Made by a program: the position numbers and the translations under genes. Positions 28,990-37,626 of a DNA stretch of 64,000 nucleotides are shown here, in pieces. The notes beneath the pieces are model-generated. The model was not told the origin of the DNA. It did not search any database and saw only the letters and a program-made list of their open reading frames with translations. Origin of the DNA: Xiashengella succiniciproducens (GTDB lineage Bacteria; Bacteroidota; Bacteroidia; Bacteroidales; Marinilabiliaceae); assembly GCF_023674465.1 (NCBI RefSeq), contig NZ_CP098400.1, positions 1,640,801-1,704,800 of the forward strand, in the 5' to 3' direction. Numbering within the stretch: the first letter of the stretch is position 1; every line of letters begins with the position of its first letter.

Positions 28990-29320
28990 CCATCAACGAG
29001 ACACCAAAACCATCGACCTTTGACATCCTGACCAGACTTTTTGAACAACCATACTCGGCAGACAATTTCGCTGTATCTCGACATAGACCAACAGACCAAC
29101 TTGGCGACACACAAGCCGACCCAAGAAAAAATAAAACACCCCACCGCACAAAAAAATGAATTTCTGCCACCGCACAAGTGGCACATTTGGCTTTGCCCTG
29201 CCCACAAGCCGACCCTACTGCAAAGCCAAAAGAGCCACTTTTTCCCTACTAACCAAAGACAGTACAGAGAAGACAAATACACTTTGTAGAACACCTACTC
29301 ATAAATATTTTAAGAAAAAG
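28990..29320. other. A/C-rich non-coding left edge of the island
   Basis: The plus strand is strikingly rich in A and C from about 28,980 to 29,250. The 13-base string CACAAGCCGACCC occurs twice (29110-29122 and 29203-29215). A long hairpin lies inside. The open frames visible here are by-products of the composition and show no protein-like pattern. Confidence 0.6.
29177..29239. repeat. Left-end hairpin repeat of the island
   Basis: Arms 29177-29196 and 29220-29239 pair as a 6-bp outer and an 11-bp inner stem, separated by a 3x3 internal loop (ACA opposite AGA), around a 23-base loop. It shares CACATTTG on the left arm and CAAAAGAG on the right arm with the hairpin at 41806-41874. Confidence 0.75.
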
Positions 29321-29351
29321 TTTGGATATTAGAAAACTTTATCTACTTTTG
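29321..29351 (+). promoter_or_regulatory. Strong Bacteroidota-type promoter of the restriction island
   Basis: TTTG (29321-29324), a 19-base spacer and TACTTTTG (29344-29351) form an essentially perfect phylum consensus. It lies 25 bases before the first hsdS start and is the best candidate for driving the hsdS-hsdM gene set. Confidence 0.75.
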
Positions 29352-29375
29352 TAGCGTCATTACAAAGGAATAAAT

Positions 29376-29942
29376 TTGAAAACGCTAATAAAAGACATCA
29401 CAAACATCCAAACCGGACTCTTTGCTAAGCCTGCTGGCATTGGCGAGTTGGTGTATCTACAGGCTAAGCATTTTGACGAATTCGGTCATTTGCATTCGGT
29501 TCTTCACCCTGATTTGCTAGCTGAAGGAATTTCTGAAAAGCACTTGCTGAGAGACGGTGATGTGCTTTTTGCGGCTAAAGGAACCAAAAACTTTGCAGCC
29601 GTTTTTGAAAACCACAACGAACCTTCTGTGGCTTCCACTTCCTTTTTTGTTATCAGACTAACTGACAACAAAGTGTTGCCTCGGTTTTTGGCCTGGTTCC
29701 TTAATAACCCTACCACACAAACACTTTTAAAAGCACAAGCCATTGGTACTTCTATTCCTTCTATTTCAAAACAGGTTTTAGAGAATCTGGAAATACCAGT
29801 TCCAGATATTAAAACGCAAAAAGCAATCGTAGAAATTTCAAAACTCCGAAACAGGGAAAAGTTCTTGAAGCAACAGATTGAAGTTTTGAGGGACAAGAAG
29901 GTCAATCAGCAAATTTTGAAGGCTATAAACTATGAGAGATAA
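29376..29942 (+). CDS. hsdS: Half-size type I restriction specificity subunit (single TRD)
   Basis: The 188-residue protein has one target-recognition domain (about 1-135, with KHLLRDGDVLFAAKG) and one conserved helical arm (about 140-188, IPVPDIKTQKAIVEIS). A normal HsdS has two of each. Half-size subunits can dimerise to recognise palindromic-type bipartite sites, or may be remnants. The start is TTG at 29376 with AAAGGAA upstream; no in-frame ATG precedes the homology. It is the first gene after the island promoter, and a full-length HsdS follows at 32.9 kb, so one HsdM could be shared by two specificities. Confidence 0.78.
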   Translation: MKTLIKDITNIQTGLFAKPAGIGELVYLQAKHFDEFGHLHSVLHPDLLAEGISEKHLLRDGDVLFAAKGTKNFAAVFENHNEPSVASTSFFVIRLTDNKVLPRFLAWFLNNPTTQTLLKAQAIGTSIPSISKQVLENLEIPVPDIKTQKAIVEISKLRNREKFLKQQIEVLRDKKVNQQILKAINYER

Positions 29943-29945
29943 GAT

Positions 29946-30323
29946 ATGAGCCAAAGCAAATCCATATTAAAAGATAAGTCGTTTTCATTTGCGATAGCAA
30001 TTGTGAAAACCTATAAGAATCTGGTTGAAGAGAAATGAGAATATGTGATGAGTAAGCAATTATTGCGCTCAGGCACATCTGTTGGAGCAAATATTCGAGA
30101 AGCTAAAAATGCCGAAAGTACCAACGACTTTATTCATAAATTGGGTATCGCTCAAAAGGAGTGTGATGAAACATTGTATTGGCTCGAATTACTCAAGAAA
30201 ACTGAATATTTAAATGGAGAAGAATTTCACAAACTCTCTGATGAAGCCAATCAAATCTTAAAAATGATTCGCAGTACTATCTTGACCATTAAACAAAAAA
30301 ATCTCAAATCTCATAACTCATAA
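29946..30323 (+). pseudogene. Four-helix-bundle protein gene interrupted by an in-frame TGA
   Basis: From ATG 29946 the frame encodes a start typical of four-helix-bundle (23S rRNA intervening-sequence-like) proteins, SFSFAIAIVKTYKNLVEEK. It then meets TGA at 30036-30038 (codon 31) and continues in the same frame with EYVMSKQLLRSGTSVGANIREA and the rest of the family to 30323. Full length would be 125 residues, the normal size. A restart at 30045 or 30048 would give only the last three helices. Such genes are often inserted in restriction loci and rRNA genes of Bacteroidota; their role is unclear. Confidence 0.8.
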
Positions 30324-30333
30324 TTCATATCTC

Positions 30334-31893
30334 ATGACAAAAATTACTCAGAAAGACATCAACGATGCCGTTTGGAAAGCTTGTGACACCTTTAGAGGCA
30401 GCATTGACCCAAGCGTTTATAAAGACTATGTGTTGACCATGCTGTTCCTAAAATACCTCAGCGATGTGCATGACGATAAAATGGAAGGCTATCTGAAAAA
30501 ATACAACGGTAATGTAGAACGTGCCAAACGTGCCATGCAACACGAACGCTTTATTGTGCCGGAGCATAGCCATTTTAAATATCTATACGACCACCGCAAC
30601 GAAGCCAATATTGGAGAGCTCATCAATATTGCTTTGACGGATTTGGAAGAAGCCAACCGTGAAAAACTGTACAGCGAAGACGGTGCAGGCATTTTCCAAA
30701 ATATAGACTTTAACAGCAGCAAGCTGGGCGAACCTAAAGATAAAAACCAACGCCTGAAAACCCTGCTCATTGATTTTAATTCTGAGAAACTGGATTTGCG
30801 TCCTTCCCATTTAGGTGGGGCTGATATCATTGGTGGCGCTTACGAATTTCTGATAGCCAACTTTGCCGGTGATGCCGGAAAAAAGGCGGGAGAATTCTTT
30901 ACTCCGGCTGAAGTTTCTACCCTCCTGGCTAAACTCACCAAATCAAAACCGGGATCCAGAATATGTGACCCGACTTGCGGTTCCGGTTCATTGCTTATAA
31001 AAGCAGGTATGGAAGTGGGTTCCGATAATTTCTCCCTATATGGGCAGGAAGCCAATGGAAGCACTTGGGCGTTGGCGGTGATGAACATGTTTTTGCATGG
31101 ATTTGACAATGCTACCATCCGCTGGGGCGATACCATTCGTAATCCTAAACTGAAAGAAGGCGATGCTTTGATGAAGTTTGATACCGTGGTAGCCAACCCG
31201 CCTTTCTCATTAGACAAATGGGGAAAAGTAGAAGATAAGGATGGAGAAAAAACAACCGTGAGCTACGACCCTGAAAGCGATAAATACAACCGCTTTTGGA
31301 GAGGGGTGCCGCCAAAAAGCAAAGGCGACTGGGCTTTTATCAGTCACATGATAGAAACGCTGAATGAACAGGGCAAAGCAGGTGTAGTTGTGCCGCATGG
31401 TGTGTTGTTCCGTGGCAGCAGCGAAGGAAAAATAAGACAGAAAACCATTGAAGAAAATTTACTGGAAGCCGTAATTGGCCTACCTGCCAACTTGTTTTTT
31501 GGTACCGGCATTCCTGCAGCCATTATGGTGTTTAACAAGCAAAAGAGCAGCAAACATGTGTTGTTTATTGATGCCAGCAAACATTACGAAAGTGCTAAAA
31601 ACCAAAACAAGCTTCGTGCAAGCGATATTGAACACATAGTAAACACCTACCGTGATTTTACAGCAGGTAAACTAAAACCGGGGGTGGCAGAAGAAAAATA
31701 CAGCTACGTAGCCACTTTTGAAGAAATACAGGAAAACGATTTTAACCTGAACATCCCCCGCTATGTAGACACCTTTGAAGAAGAAGCCGAAGTGGATATT
31801 GCTGCGGTGCAAAAGGAGATTGATTCCCTTGTGGCTGAACTAAAAATGGTGCAGCAGGAAATGGATAAATACCTGAAGGAGCTATTGAAATAG
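30334..31893 (+). CDS. hsdM: Type I restriction-modification DNA methyltransferase HsdM
   Basis: HsdM methylates adenine N6 in the site chosen by HsdS and is required for both modification and restriction. The 519-residue protein has the N-terminal helical HsdM domain (about 8-145, KDYVLTMLFLKYLSD), SAM motif I at D212PTCGSGSLL, the catalytic N288PPF motif, and a C-terminal helical tail (about 480-519) that contacts HsdS. Length is typical. Genes for RhuM and the full HsdS follow within 4 and 7 bases, so translation is tightly linked. Confidence 0.95.
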   Translation: MTKITQKDINDAVWKACDTFRGSIDPSVYKDYVLTMLFLKYLSDVHDDKMEGYLKKYNGNVERAKRAMQHERFIVPEHSHFKYLYDHRNEANIGELINIALTDLEEANREKLYSEDGAGIFQNIDFNSSKLGEPKDKNQRLKTLLIDFNSEKLDLRPSHLGGADIIGGAYEFLIANFAGDAGKKAGEFFTPAEVSTLLAKLTKSKPGSRICDPTCGSGSLLIKAGMEVGSDNFSLYGQEANGSTWALAVMNMFLHGFDNATIRWGDTIRNPKLKEGDALMKFDTVVANPPFSLDKWGKVEDKDGEKTTVSYDPESDKYNRFWRGVPPKSKGDWAFISHMIETLNEQGKAGVVVPHGVLFRGSSEGKIRQKTIEENLLEAVIGLPANLFFGTGIPAAIMVFNKQKSSKHVLFIDASKHYESAKNQNKLRASDIEHIVNTYRDFTAGKLKPGVAEEKYSYVATFEEIQENDFNLNIPRYVDTFEEEAEVDIAAVQKEIDSLVAELKMVQQEMDKYLKELLK

Positions 31894-31897
31894 TGTT

Positions 31898-32896
31898 ATG
31901 CAAGAATCTCAAATCATATTATACACCACCCCAAAGGGCGATGTCAAAGTGGAAATCCGCTTTGAAGATGAAACTTTCTGGCTTACGCAAAAGAAAATTG
32001 CGGAACTCTTCGGTGTGGACGTAAGGACGGTTAATGAGCACTTGAAGAATATCTTTGAATCGGGAGAACTGCAACGGGAGGCAACTATCCGGAAAATCCG
32101 GATAGTTCAACAAGAAGGTAACCGGCAAGTCAGCAGGGAGTTAGACTTCTACAATTTAGACGCCATCATTGCGGTAGGCTATAGAGTGAACAGCTACAAT
32201 GCCACTCAATTCCGTATCTGGGCTACCAATACACTCAAAGAGTTCATCATTAAAGGTTTTGTGCTGGATGACGAGCGCCTGAAGCAAGGAAAAAAGTTCG
32301 GAAAGGACTACTTTGACGAACTCTTAGAGCGCATACGCTCGATAAGAGCTTCGGAGCGGAGGTTTTACCAGAAGATCACCGACATCTATGCAGAAGCCAG
32401 TATTGATTATGACCCGAAGTCGCCCATTACCCAGAAGTTTTACAAAACGGTACAAAACAAATTGCATTGGGCTATAACCGGACACACCGCTGCAGAACTC
32501 ATTGCCCAACGTGTAGACGCCACCAAGCCCAATATGGGTTTGCAAACCTGGAAAGCAGCACCGCATGGTAAGATTATGAAATCAGATGTTTCGGTGGCAA
32601 AAAACTACCTGAATGAGCAGGAGCTGAAAGAGCTGGAGCGTATTGTTTCTATGTATTTGGATTACGCTGAAAATCAAGCCAAGCGACAGATCGCTATGAA
32701 GATGCAGGACTGGGTGGACAAATTGGATGCTTTTCTGAATTTCAACGACTATCAAATTTTGAAAGATGCCGGAAAAATGTCTGCCGAAGTAGCTAAGAAA
32801 TTAGCCGAAAAGGAATACGAAAAGTTTGCTCCTATACAAGACCGAAATTTTGAATCGGACTTTGATAAAGCAATAAAAAAACTTAAAAAAGGATAA
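31898..32896 (+). CDS. RhuM-family protein
   Basis: The 332-residue protein matches the RhuM (virulence protein) family: EIRFEDETFWLTQKKIAELF with a helix-turn-helix-like start and the VDVRTVNEHLKNIFESGEL segment, then YNLDAIIAVGYRVNS, and a C-terminal part with YFDELLERIRSIRASERRFYQKITDIY. Despite its name from a Salmonella pathogenicity island, the family is common inside bacterial type I restriction loci, as here between hsdM and hsdS, and is suspected of a DNA-binding or regulatory role. Activity is unproven. Spacing of 4 and 7 bases to its neighbours shows it belongs to the operon. Confidence 0.88.
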   Translation: MQESQIILYTTPKGDVKVEIRFEDETFWLTQKKIAELFGVDVRTVNEHLKNIFESGELQREATIRKIRIVQQEGNRQVSRELDFYNLDAIIAVGYRVNSYNATQFRIWATNTLKEFIIKGFVLDDERLKQGKKFGKDYFDELLERIRSIRASERRFYQKITDIYAEASIDYDPKSPITQKFYKTVQNKLHWAITGHTAAELIAQRVDATKPNMGLQTWKAAPHGKIMKSDVSVAKNYLNEQELKELERIVSMYLDYAENQAKRQIAMKMQDWVDKLDAFLNFNDYQILKDAGKMSAEVAKKLAEKEYEKFAPIQDRNFESDFDKAIKKLKKG

Positions 32897-32903
32897 TAAA
32901 ACC

Positions 32904-34136
32904 ATGAGCACCACAACACCACATACACAAACTGCCTACAAAGACACACCCATCGGAAAAATCCCTGCCGATTGGGAGGTGAAGAAATTGGGGGAGGTTG
33001 CCGATATTGACAAAGAAAGTTTAAGTAGTAATACTCCTAAAGATTATAAATTTGACTACATATCATTATCAGATGTAGATTCTGAAGACTTTAATATTCA
33101 AACAACCAAACAAATATTTGAAACCGCACCTTCCAGAGCAAGAAGGATTGTGCGAAAAGATGATATTTTACTATCTACTGTACGTCCCAACCTACAAGGA
33201 TTTTCAATTATTAGGGATGAAGTAAAAGATTTAATAGCATCTACAGGTTTTGCTGTTATATCATGTAAAAATATCTACAATGAATATTTGTTTCAGTTCT
33301 TGTTTGGAAATTCAATACAAAAGCAGTTTTATCAACTACTTGTTGGCTCTAATTATCCTGCTATCAACTCATCTGATGTAAAAAAACTCAAAATCCCCCT
33401 TCCACCCCTTCCCGAGCAGAAGCGCATTGCCGAAGTGCTCAGCACTTGGGACCAAGCCATCCAACTTACCGAACAACTCATCCGCCAAAAAGAACAACGC
33501 AAAAAATGGCTGATGCAAAACCTCCTCACCGGTAAAATGAGATTGAAAGGGTTTAGTGGGGAGTGGAAAAAAATAGGTGCAGGTGAAGTTTTTAAAAGTG
33601 TGGCAAAAAAGGGATATGCAGATGAAGAATTACTCTCCGCAACACAAGATAAGGGAATGATTCCAAGAACAATGCTAGAAGGAAGGGTTACAATGCCAAC
33701 AACAGGAACAGAAGGTTTTAAACTCGTTGAAGTTGGGGATTTTGTGATTAGCCTTCGTTCATTTCAAGGCGGTTTGGAATATTCATATTACAGAGGTTTA
33801 GTGAGTCCCGCATATACAGTTCTAAAACCAAAGAAGCCGATTAGTGAAGAATTTTACAAACAGTATTTTAAAAGCTATGATTTTATCGGGCATTTAGCAA
33901 TTGCTGTGATTGGAATTAGAGATGGAAAGCAAATTAGCTACGATGATTTTTGCACTGTAAAAATTCCTTACCCAACTATCGAAGAACAAACCGCCATTGC
34001 AGAGGTCCTGCAAACCGCCGATAAAGAAATCGAGTTGCTCAAAGCCAAAGCAGAGCAGTTGAAAGAGCAGAAGAAGGGGTTGATGCAGCAGTTGTTGACG
34101 GGGAAATTGAGGTTGAAAAATGAAATCAAAGTGTAA
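32904..34136 (+). CDS. hsdS: Type I restriction specificity subunit HsdS (two TRDs)
   Basis: The 410-residue subunit has the full two-part design: TRD1 (about 1-160), a central conserved helix (about 165-215, LPEQKRIAEVLSTWDQAIQ and QNLLTGKMRLKG), TRD2 (about 218-350) and a C-terminal conserved helix (about 355-405, EEQTAIAEVLQTADKEI and QQLLTGKLRLKN). The TRDs set the two half-sites recognised by the HsdMS complex. Its last 45 bases before the tail are duplicated at 35093-35137, after the HAD gene. Confidence 0.93.
   Translation: MSTTTPHTQTAYKDTPIGKIPADWEVKKLGEVADIDKESLSSNTPKDYKFDYISLSDVDSEDFNIQTTKQIFETAPSRARRIVRKDDILLSTVRPNLQGFSIIRDEVKDLIASTGFAVISCKNIYNEYLFQFLFGNSIQKQFYQLLVGSNYPAINSSDVKKLKIPLPPLPEQKRIAEVLSTWDQAIQLTEQLIRQKEQRKKWLMQNLLTGKMRLKGFSGEWKKIGAGEVFKSVAKKGYADEELLSATQDKGMIPRTMLEGRVTMPTTGTEGFKLVEVGDFVISLRSFQGGLEYSYYRGLVSPAYTVLKPKKPISEEFYKQYFKSYDFIGHLAIAVIGIRDGKQISYDDFCTVKIPYPTIEEQTAIAEVLQTADKEIELLKAKAEQLKEQKKGLMQQLLTGKLRLKNEIKV
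34078..34122 (+). repeat. Direct repeat, first copy (hsdS 3' end)
   Basis: This 45-base stretch at the 3' end of hsdS recurs at 35093-35137 with a single difference (C at 34086, T at 35101). The two copies flank the HAD hydrolase gene. Confidence 0.9.
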
Positions 34137-34155
34137 GTAATAAACAATATCAATT

Positions 34156-35007
34156 ATGGCAAGAAAGCTACAAAGAATCGCTATTGCATATGACTTTGAT
34201 GGGACACTGGCCCCTGGTAATATGCAACAACATTCATTCATACCCAAACTAGGGATCGATAGTGGAGAATTTTGGAAAGAAGTTAAAACTATCGCTCGAG
34301 AAAATGATATGAATGAAATTTTGGCATACATGCACCACATGTTAAAAAGAGCCAAAGAAAAAGATATTCAGATAACTAAAAAAGCCTTTATTGACCACGG
34401 AAAGGGCATGCCATTATTCACTGGAGTAGAGGAGTATTTTAAGAAAATTAATGACTATGCTCGTTCGAAAGGCTTGGTCATTGAGCACTATATCATCTCA
34501 TCCGGGCTAAGAGATATACTAAAAGGAACTACAATCTATAAAGAATTCAAAGTTGTATTTGCTTCTGCGTACAAATATGATGTTAATGAAGTTGCTGAAT
34601 GGCCGGCATTGGCCATTGATTATACAAATAAGACTCAGTTTCTTTTTAGAATAAATAAGGGAATTATGAATGCATGGGACAATGAGAGTATAAATAAGTT
34701 TATGCCCGAAGATGAAAGACCTATGCCATTTAATCGGATGATATATATAGGTGATGGAGAAACAGATATACCTGCTATGAAAATGATAAATTTTCAAGGT
34801 GGTAAATCAATAGCAGTTTACAATCCAAACACAAAATCAAGAGCAGGGCAGAAAGCAAAAAATATTACAAAAGAACTTGTTTCCCAAGGCAGAGCAAATT
34901 ATGTTGCTCCAGCTGACTATTCTGAAGGAAGCACACTTTTTAAAATCATCCAGCTTTGCATAGACTCGATTGCGGCAGAAATTGAATTACAGAATTATAA
35001 AAAGTAG
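34156..35007 (+). CDS. HAD-superfamily phosphatase
   Basis: The 283-residue HAD protein has motif I D13FDGTLAP (nucleophile D13, acid D15), motif II around IISSG, and motif IV at about G199DGETDIPAM with two acidic metal ligands. A helical cap sits between (about 25-115). This resembles phosphoserine-phosphatase-like HADs found next to restriction genes in many bacteria; the substrate is unknown. It lies between two copies of the hsdS tail, so it was probably inserted into an already working hsdMS-hsdR operon. It could be a passenger or an accessory that acts on a nucleotide or phosphoprotein. Confidence 0.85.
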   Translation: MARKLQRIAIAYDFDGTLAPGNMQQHSFIPKLGIDSGEFWKEVKTIARENDMNEILAYMHHMLKRAKEKDIQITKKAFIDHGKGMPLFTGVEEYFKKINDYARSKGLVIEHYIISSGLRDILKGTTIYKEFKVVFASAYKYDVNEVAEWPALAIDYTNKTQFLFRINKGIMNAWDNESINKFMPEDERPMPFNRMIYIGDGETDIPAMKMINFQGGKSIAVYNPNTKSRAGQKAKNITKELVSQGRANYVAPADYSEGSTLFKIIQLCIDSIAAEIELQNYKK

Positions 35008-35092
35008 TCCATATCCCCCGAATGAATTTATGTGTTTCGCCAATCAGCGGATGATTGTTTAATACAAAGAAATACATAAAAAATAAGAAAGA

Positions 35093-35137
35093 GGTTGATG
35101 TAGCAGTTGTTGACGGGGAAATTGAGGTTGAAAAATG
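35093..35137 (+). repeat. Direct repeat, second copy (orphan hsdS tail)
   Basis: An orphan copy of the end of hsdS, 44 of 45 bases identical to 34078-34122. The C-to-T change turns the glutamine codon of the tail into TAG, so it is non-coding. Confidence 0.9.
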
Positions 35138-35160
35138 TTGAATAATAAATAACTAAAAAT

Positions 35161-37308
35161 ATGAAAGCGAAACTTACAAAATTCAGAGTGCAAAACTTCC
35201 GCTCAATTGAAGATTCGGGTTGGATAGATGCAGAAAATGTTACCTGCCTTGTAGGTACTAACGAATCAGGGAAAACCAATTTATTACTTGCTCTTTGGAA
35301 GTTAAACCCTGCTAATAATGAACCAATAGCCCCATTAATAGACTATCCGAGAAAGAAATATCACAATTATAGTAGCACTAAAGGCGAAGAAATCTTCATT
35401 AGTGCACAATTTGATTTTGATAGTTTAGTAGCTGAGAAATTGTCTCAAACAACTGGGTGGCACCAAAGTTTGGTTAAGGAAATCGTTGTAAGCCGAAAAT
35501 ACAATGGGGATTATGAATACCAGTATTCACAGAATAAACTATCTTCTTTTGATGGTAAGGATTTATTGAGGGTATTTGAGTTGCTGCTTGATAAATTTAA
35601 CGATTCTGAATTGCAGTCAAAAGAGGAAAAAACAGATTTAGATAAAATTAATAGTTTTATTGAATCGGAGAAAAGTAAAATTGTTTCAGATAAAAATTAT
35701 TCACAATCTGATATTATTCAGATTAAAAACTCCTTTGAGCAGTTTTTGGAAACTAACTATAAAAGGAAGGTAAACATAAACGCTTTCTTCACCGATAATT
35801 TCTTTAAAGAAGTAAAAAAGGTAATAAAGGCGTTTGATGATAACGGAATTAAAATTACCACAGAATGTATTGATATCATAAAAGACAATCTTCCCACATT
35901 TGTTTATTATTCTGACTATGGTAATCTGGATTCTGAAATTTATTTACCACATGTAATTGATAATTTTAACCGAACAGATTTAGGAGAAAAAGAAAGAGCT
36001 AAAGCGAGAAGTTTAAAAGTGCTATTTGAGTTCGTAAAGCTATCTCCCGAACAAATATTACAACTAGGAAAAGAAGCTTTGCCAATTAGAGTTATTGAAC
36101 ATACAACAGATCACTACGGACGAAAAACCAAGACAGGAGAACACATTGAGGAGGCAAAAGATAAAGATATTGAAGAAGAGAGCAGAAATAAAAAAGAAAG
36201 AGGAATTCTTTTGCAGTCTGCATCCACAACTCTAACCCAAGATTTTGCTTCATGGTGGAAGCAAGGAAAATACATTTTTGATTTTCAGGCTGATGGAAAT
36301 CATTTTAGAATATGGGTAAGCGATGATAAACGACCTGAAAGAATTGAGTTGGAAGGAAGAAGCAAAGGTTTACAATGGTTCTTTAGCTTCTTTTTGGTCT
36401 TTTTGGTAGAAAGTAAAGATTCTCATTCCAACTGTATATTGTTATTGGATGAACCTGGTATTTCGTTACACCCAGTTGCTCAGATGGATTTAATAGCTTT
36501 TTTCAATTCATTGGCGAATGAAAACCAACTGATTTATACAACACACTCACCGTTTTTAGTAAGTACCAATAATTTGAGTGGCGTTCACGCTATGTATATT
36601 GGGGACAATGGGGAATCTGTTGTGTCAAGCGATTTAAGAGCCAACAAGAAAATTTCGGAAAAATCTATATATCCGATACATGCTGCAATTGGAATTACTG
36701 TGTCTGACACTTTACTCATTGGTTGTCAGCCTGTTTTAGTGGAAGGGGTTTCAGATCAAATATATCTTCAGCAAATCAAAAAATATGTATTGGCAGAAGG
36801 AAAATATAAAAATGATAAAGAAGTTGTATTTATCCCTACAGGAGGAGTAAAAGGGATGTCACCAGTCGTTAAAATTCTGTTAGGTAGAGAAGACAATTTG
36901 CCTTATGTCATTATGGATTCCGATAAACCTGGTAAAGATAAGATCAAACAATTGCATAACGGCTTATATGCAGAGGAAAAAGAAAAAGTGATTCCTGTTT
37001 CGGAATTTATCGGAGAGGGAGAATTTGAAATAGAGGACTTAATGCCATTAGATGAATTAGCAAGGATATTTGCCAAGCAATATCGCAGGGTAAATAGTGA
37101 AGATGAATTTGACTATTTGTATGATAAAAATGCACCGATCGTTAATCAGATGGAGGCGTTTGCAAAAAATAATGGTTATACACTCACTGAAGGTTGGAAG
37201 GTAGATTTGGCAAAAGAATTTCAGAGAAATTTTGAGAGAATTGTTACCCGATGTGGAGATGATGTTAAAGAAAGATGGCTCAAACTTATTGAAAAGGTTA
37301 CTTCATGA
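35161..37308 (+). CDS. OLD-family ATP-dependent nuclease
   Basis: The 715-residue protein has an N-terminal SMC-like ATPase (KFRVQNFRSIED start, Walker A GTNESGKTN at 32-40, LLLD430EP Walker B region and THSPFLV) and a C-terminal TOPRIM domain (VE528GVSD and D586SD metal ligands). This is the layout of OLD (overcoming lysogenisation defect) nucleases, which cut DNA in antiphage systems. No UvrD-like GajB helicase follows, so it is not a standard Gabija pair; it would be a class 1 stand-alone OLD protein inside the restriction operon. A TOPRIM lysine/arginine environment suggests an active enzyme, but this is untested. Confidence 0.88.
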   Translation: MKAKLTKFRVQNFRSIEDSGWIDAENVTCLVGTNESGKTNLLLALWKLNPANNEPIAPLIDYPRKKYHNYSSTKGEEIFISAQFDFDSLVAEKLSQTTGWHQSLVKEIVVSRKYNGDYEYQYSQNKLSSFDGKDLLRVFELLLDKFNDSELQSKEEKTDLDKINSFIESEKSKIVSDKNYSQSDIIQIKNSFEQFLETNYKRKVNINAFFTDNFFKEVKKVIKAFDDNGIKITTECIDIIKDNLPTFVYYSDYGNLDSEIYLPHVIDNFNRTDLGEKERAKARSLKVLFEFVKLSPEQILQLGKEALPIRVIEHTTDHYGRKTKTGEHIEEAKDKDIEEESRNKKERGILLQSASTTLTQDFASWWKQGKYIFDFQADGNHFRIWVSDDKRPERIELEGRSKGLQWFFSFFLVFLVESKDSHSNCILLLDEPGISLHPVAQMDLIAFFNSLANENQLIYTTHSPFLVSTNNLSGVHAMYIGDNGESVVSSDLRANKKISEKSIYPIHAAIGITVSDTLLIGCQPVLVEGVSDQIYLQQIKKYVLAEGKYKNDKEVVFIPTGGVKGMSPVVKILLGREDNLPYVIMDSDKPGKDKIKQLHNGLYAEEKEKVIPVSEFIGEGEFEIEDLMPLDELARIFAKQYRRVNSEDEFDYLYDKNAPIVNQMEAFAKNNGYTLTEGWKVDLAKEFQRNFERIVTRCGDDVKERWLKLIEKVTS

Positions 37309-37327
37309 AACCAAAAACTCAATATAT

Positions 37328-37570
37328 ATGCCACGTAAAGAAAGACATGTAGTTCCAAACTCCGAAAAAGGTGGTTGGGATTCAAAAAGAGAAAATGCAG
37401 AAAGAGCTTCCAAGCATTTTGACACCAAAAAGGAAGCAATGGATTGGAGCCGTGAAAAAGCAAAACAGGAAAAATCTGAATTGATACCACATGGAAAAGA
37501 CGGAAAGATTCAGAACCCAAACAGTTATGGGAAAGACCCTAATCCGCCAAAGGATAAAAAAAGACAATAA
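37328..37570 (+). CDS. DUF2188 small protein
   Basis: An 80-residue, highly basic and charged protein (ATG at 37328) starts MPRKERHVVPNSEKGGWDSK and continues with ASKHFDTKKEAMDWSREKAK and IPHGKDGKIQNPNSYG, which match DUF2188. The family is short, often encoded beside restriction or toxin-antitoxin genes, and has no proven function. A longer upstream frame begins inside the OLD gene in another frame and lacks homology. The start is 19 bases after the OLD stop. Confidence 0.8.
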   Translation: MPRKERHVVPNSEKGGWDSKRENAERASKHFDTKKEAMDWSREKAKQEKSELIPHGKDGKIQNPNSYGKDPNPPKDKKRQ

Positions 37571-37626
37571 AGTAAAATCTGCATGATATAGGTGATTGCT
37601 TTATTGTGCAAAACAAAGATTGAATC

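Noticed and set aside
28946-29294. Minus- and plus-strand frames of 70-106 codons in the left-edge region
   Set aside because: They arise from strong A/C skew and cover the hairpin; the predicted proteins are Trp/Cys/Phe-rich and show no family pattern.
30036-30038. Recoded TGA (selenocysteine or tryptophan)
   Set aside because: TGA ends many confident genes in this window and no SECIS-like element or cysteine/tryptophan position is expected there in the family.
35161-37570. Gabija (GajA-GajB) system
   Set aside because: The OLD protein resembles GajA, but no UvrD-type helicase gene follows; the next gene is a short DUF2188 protein.
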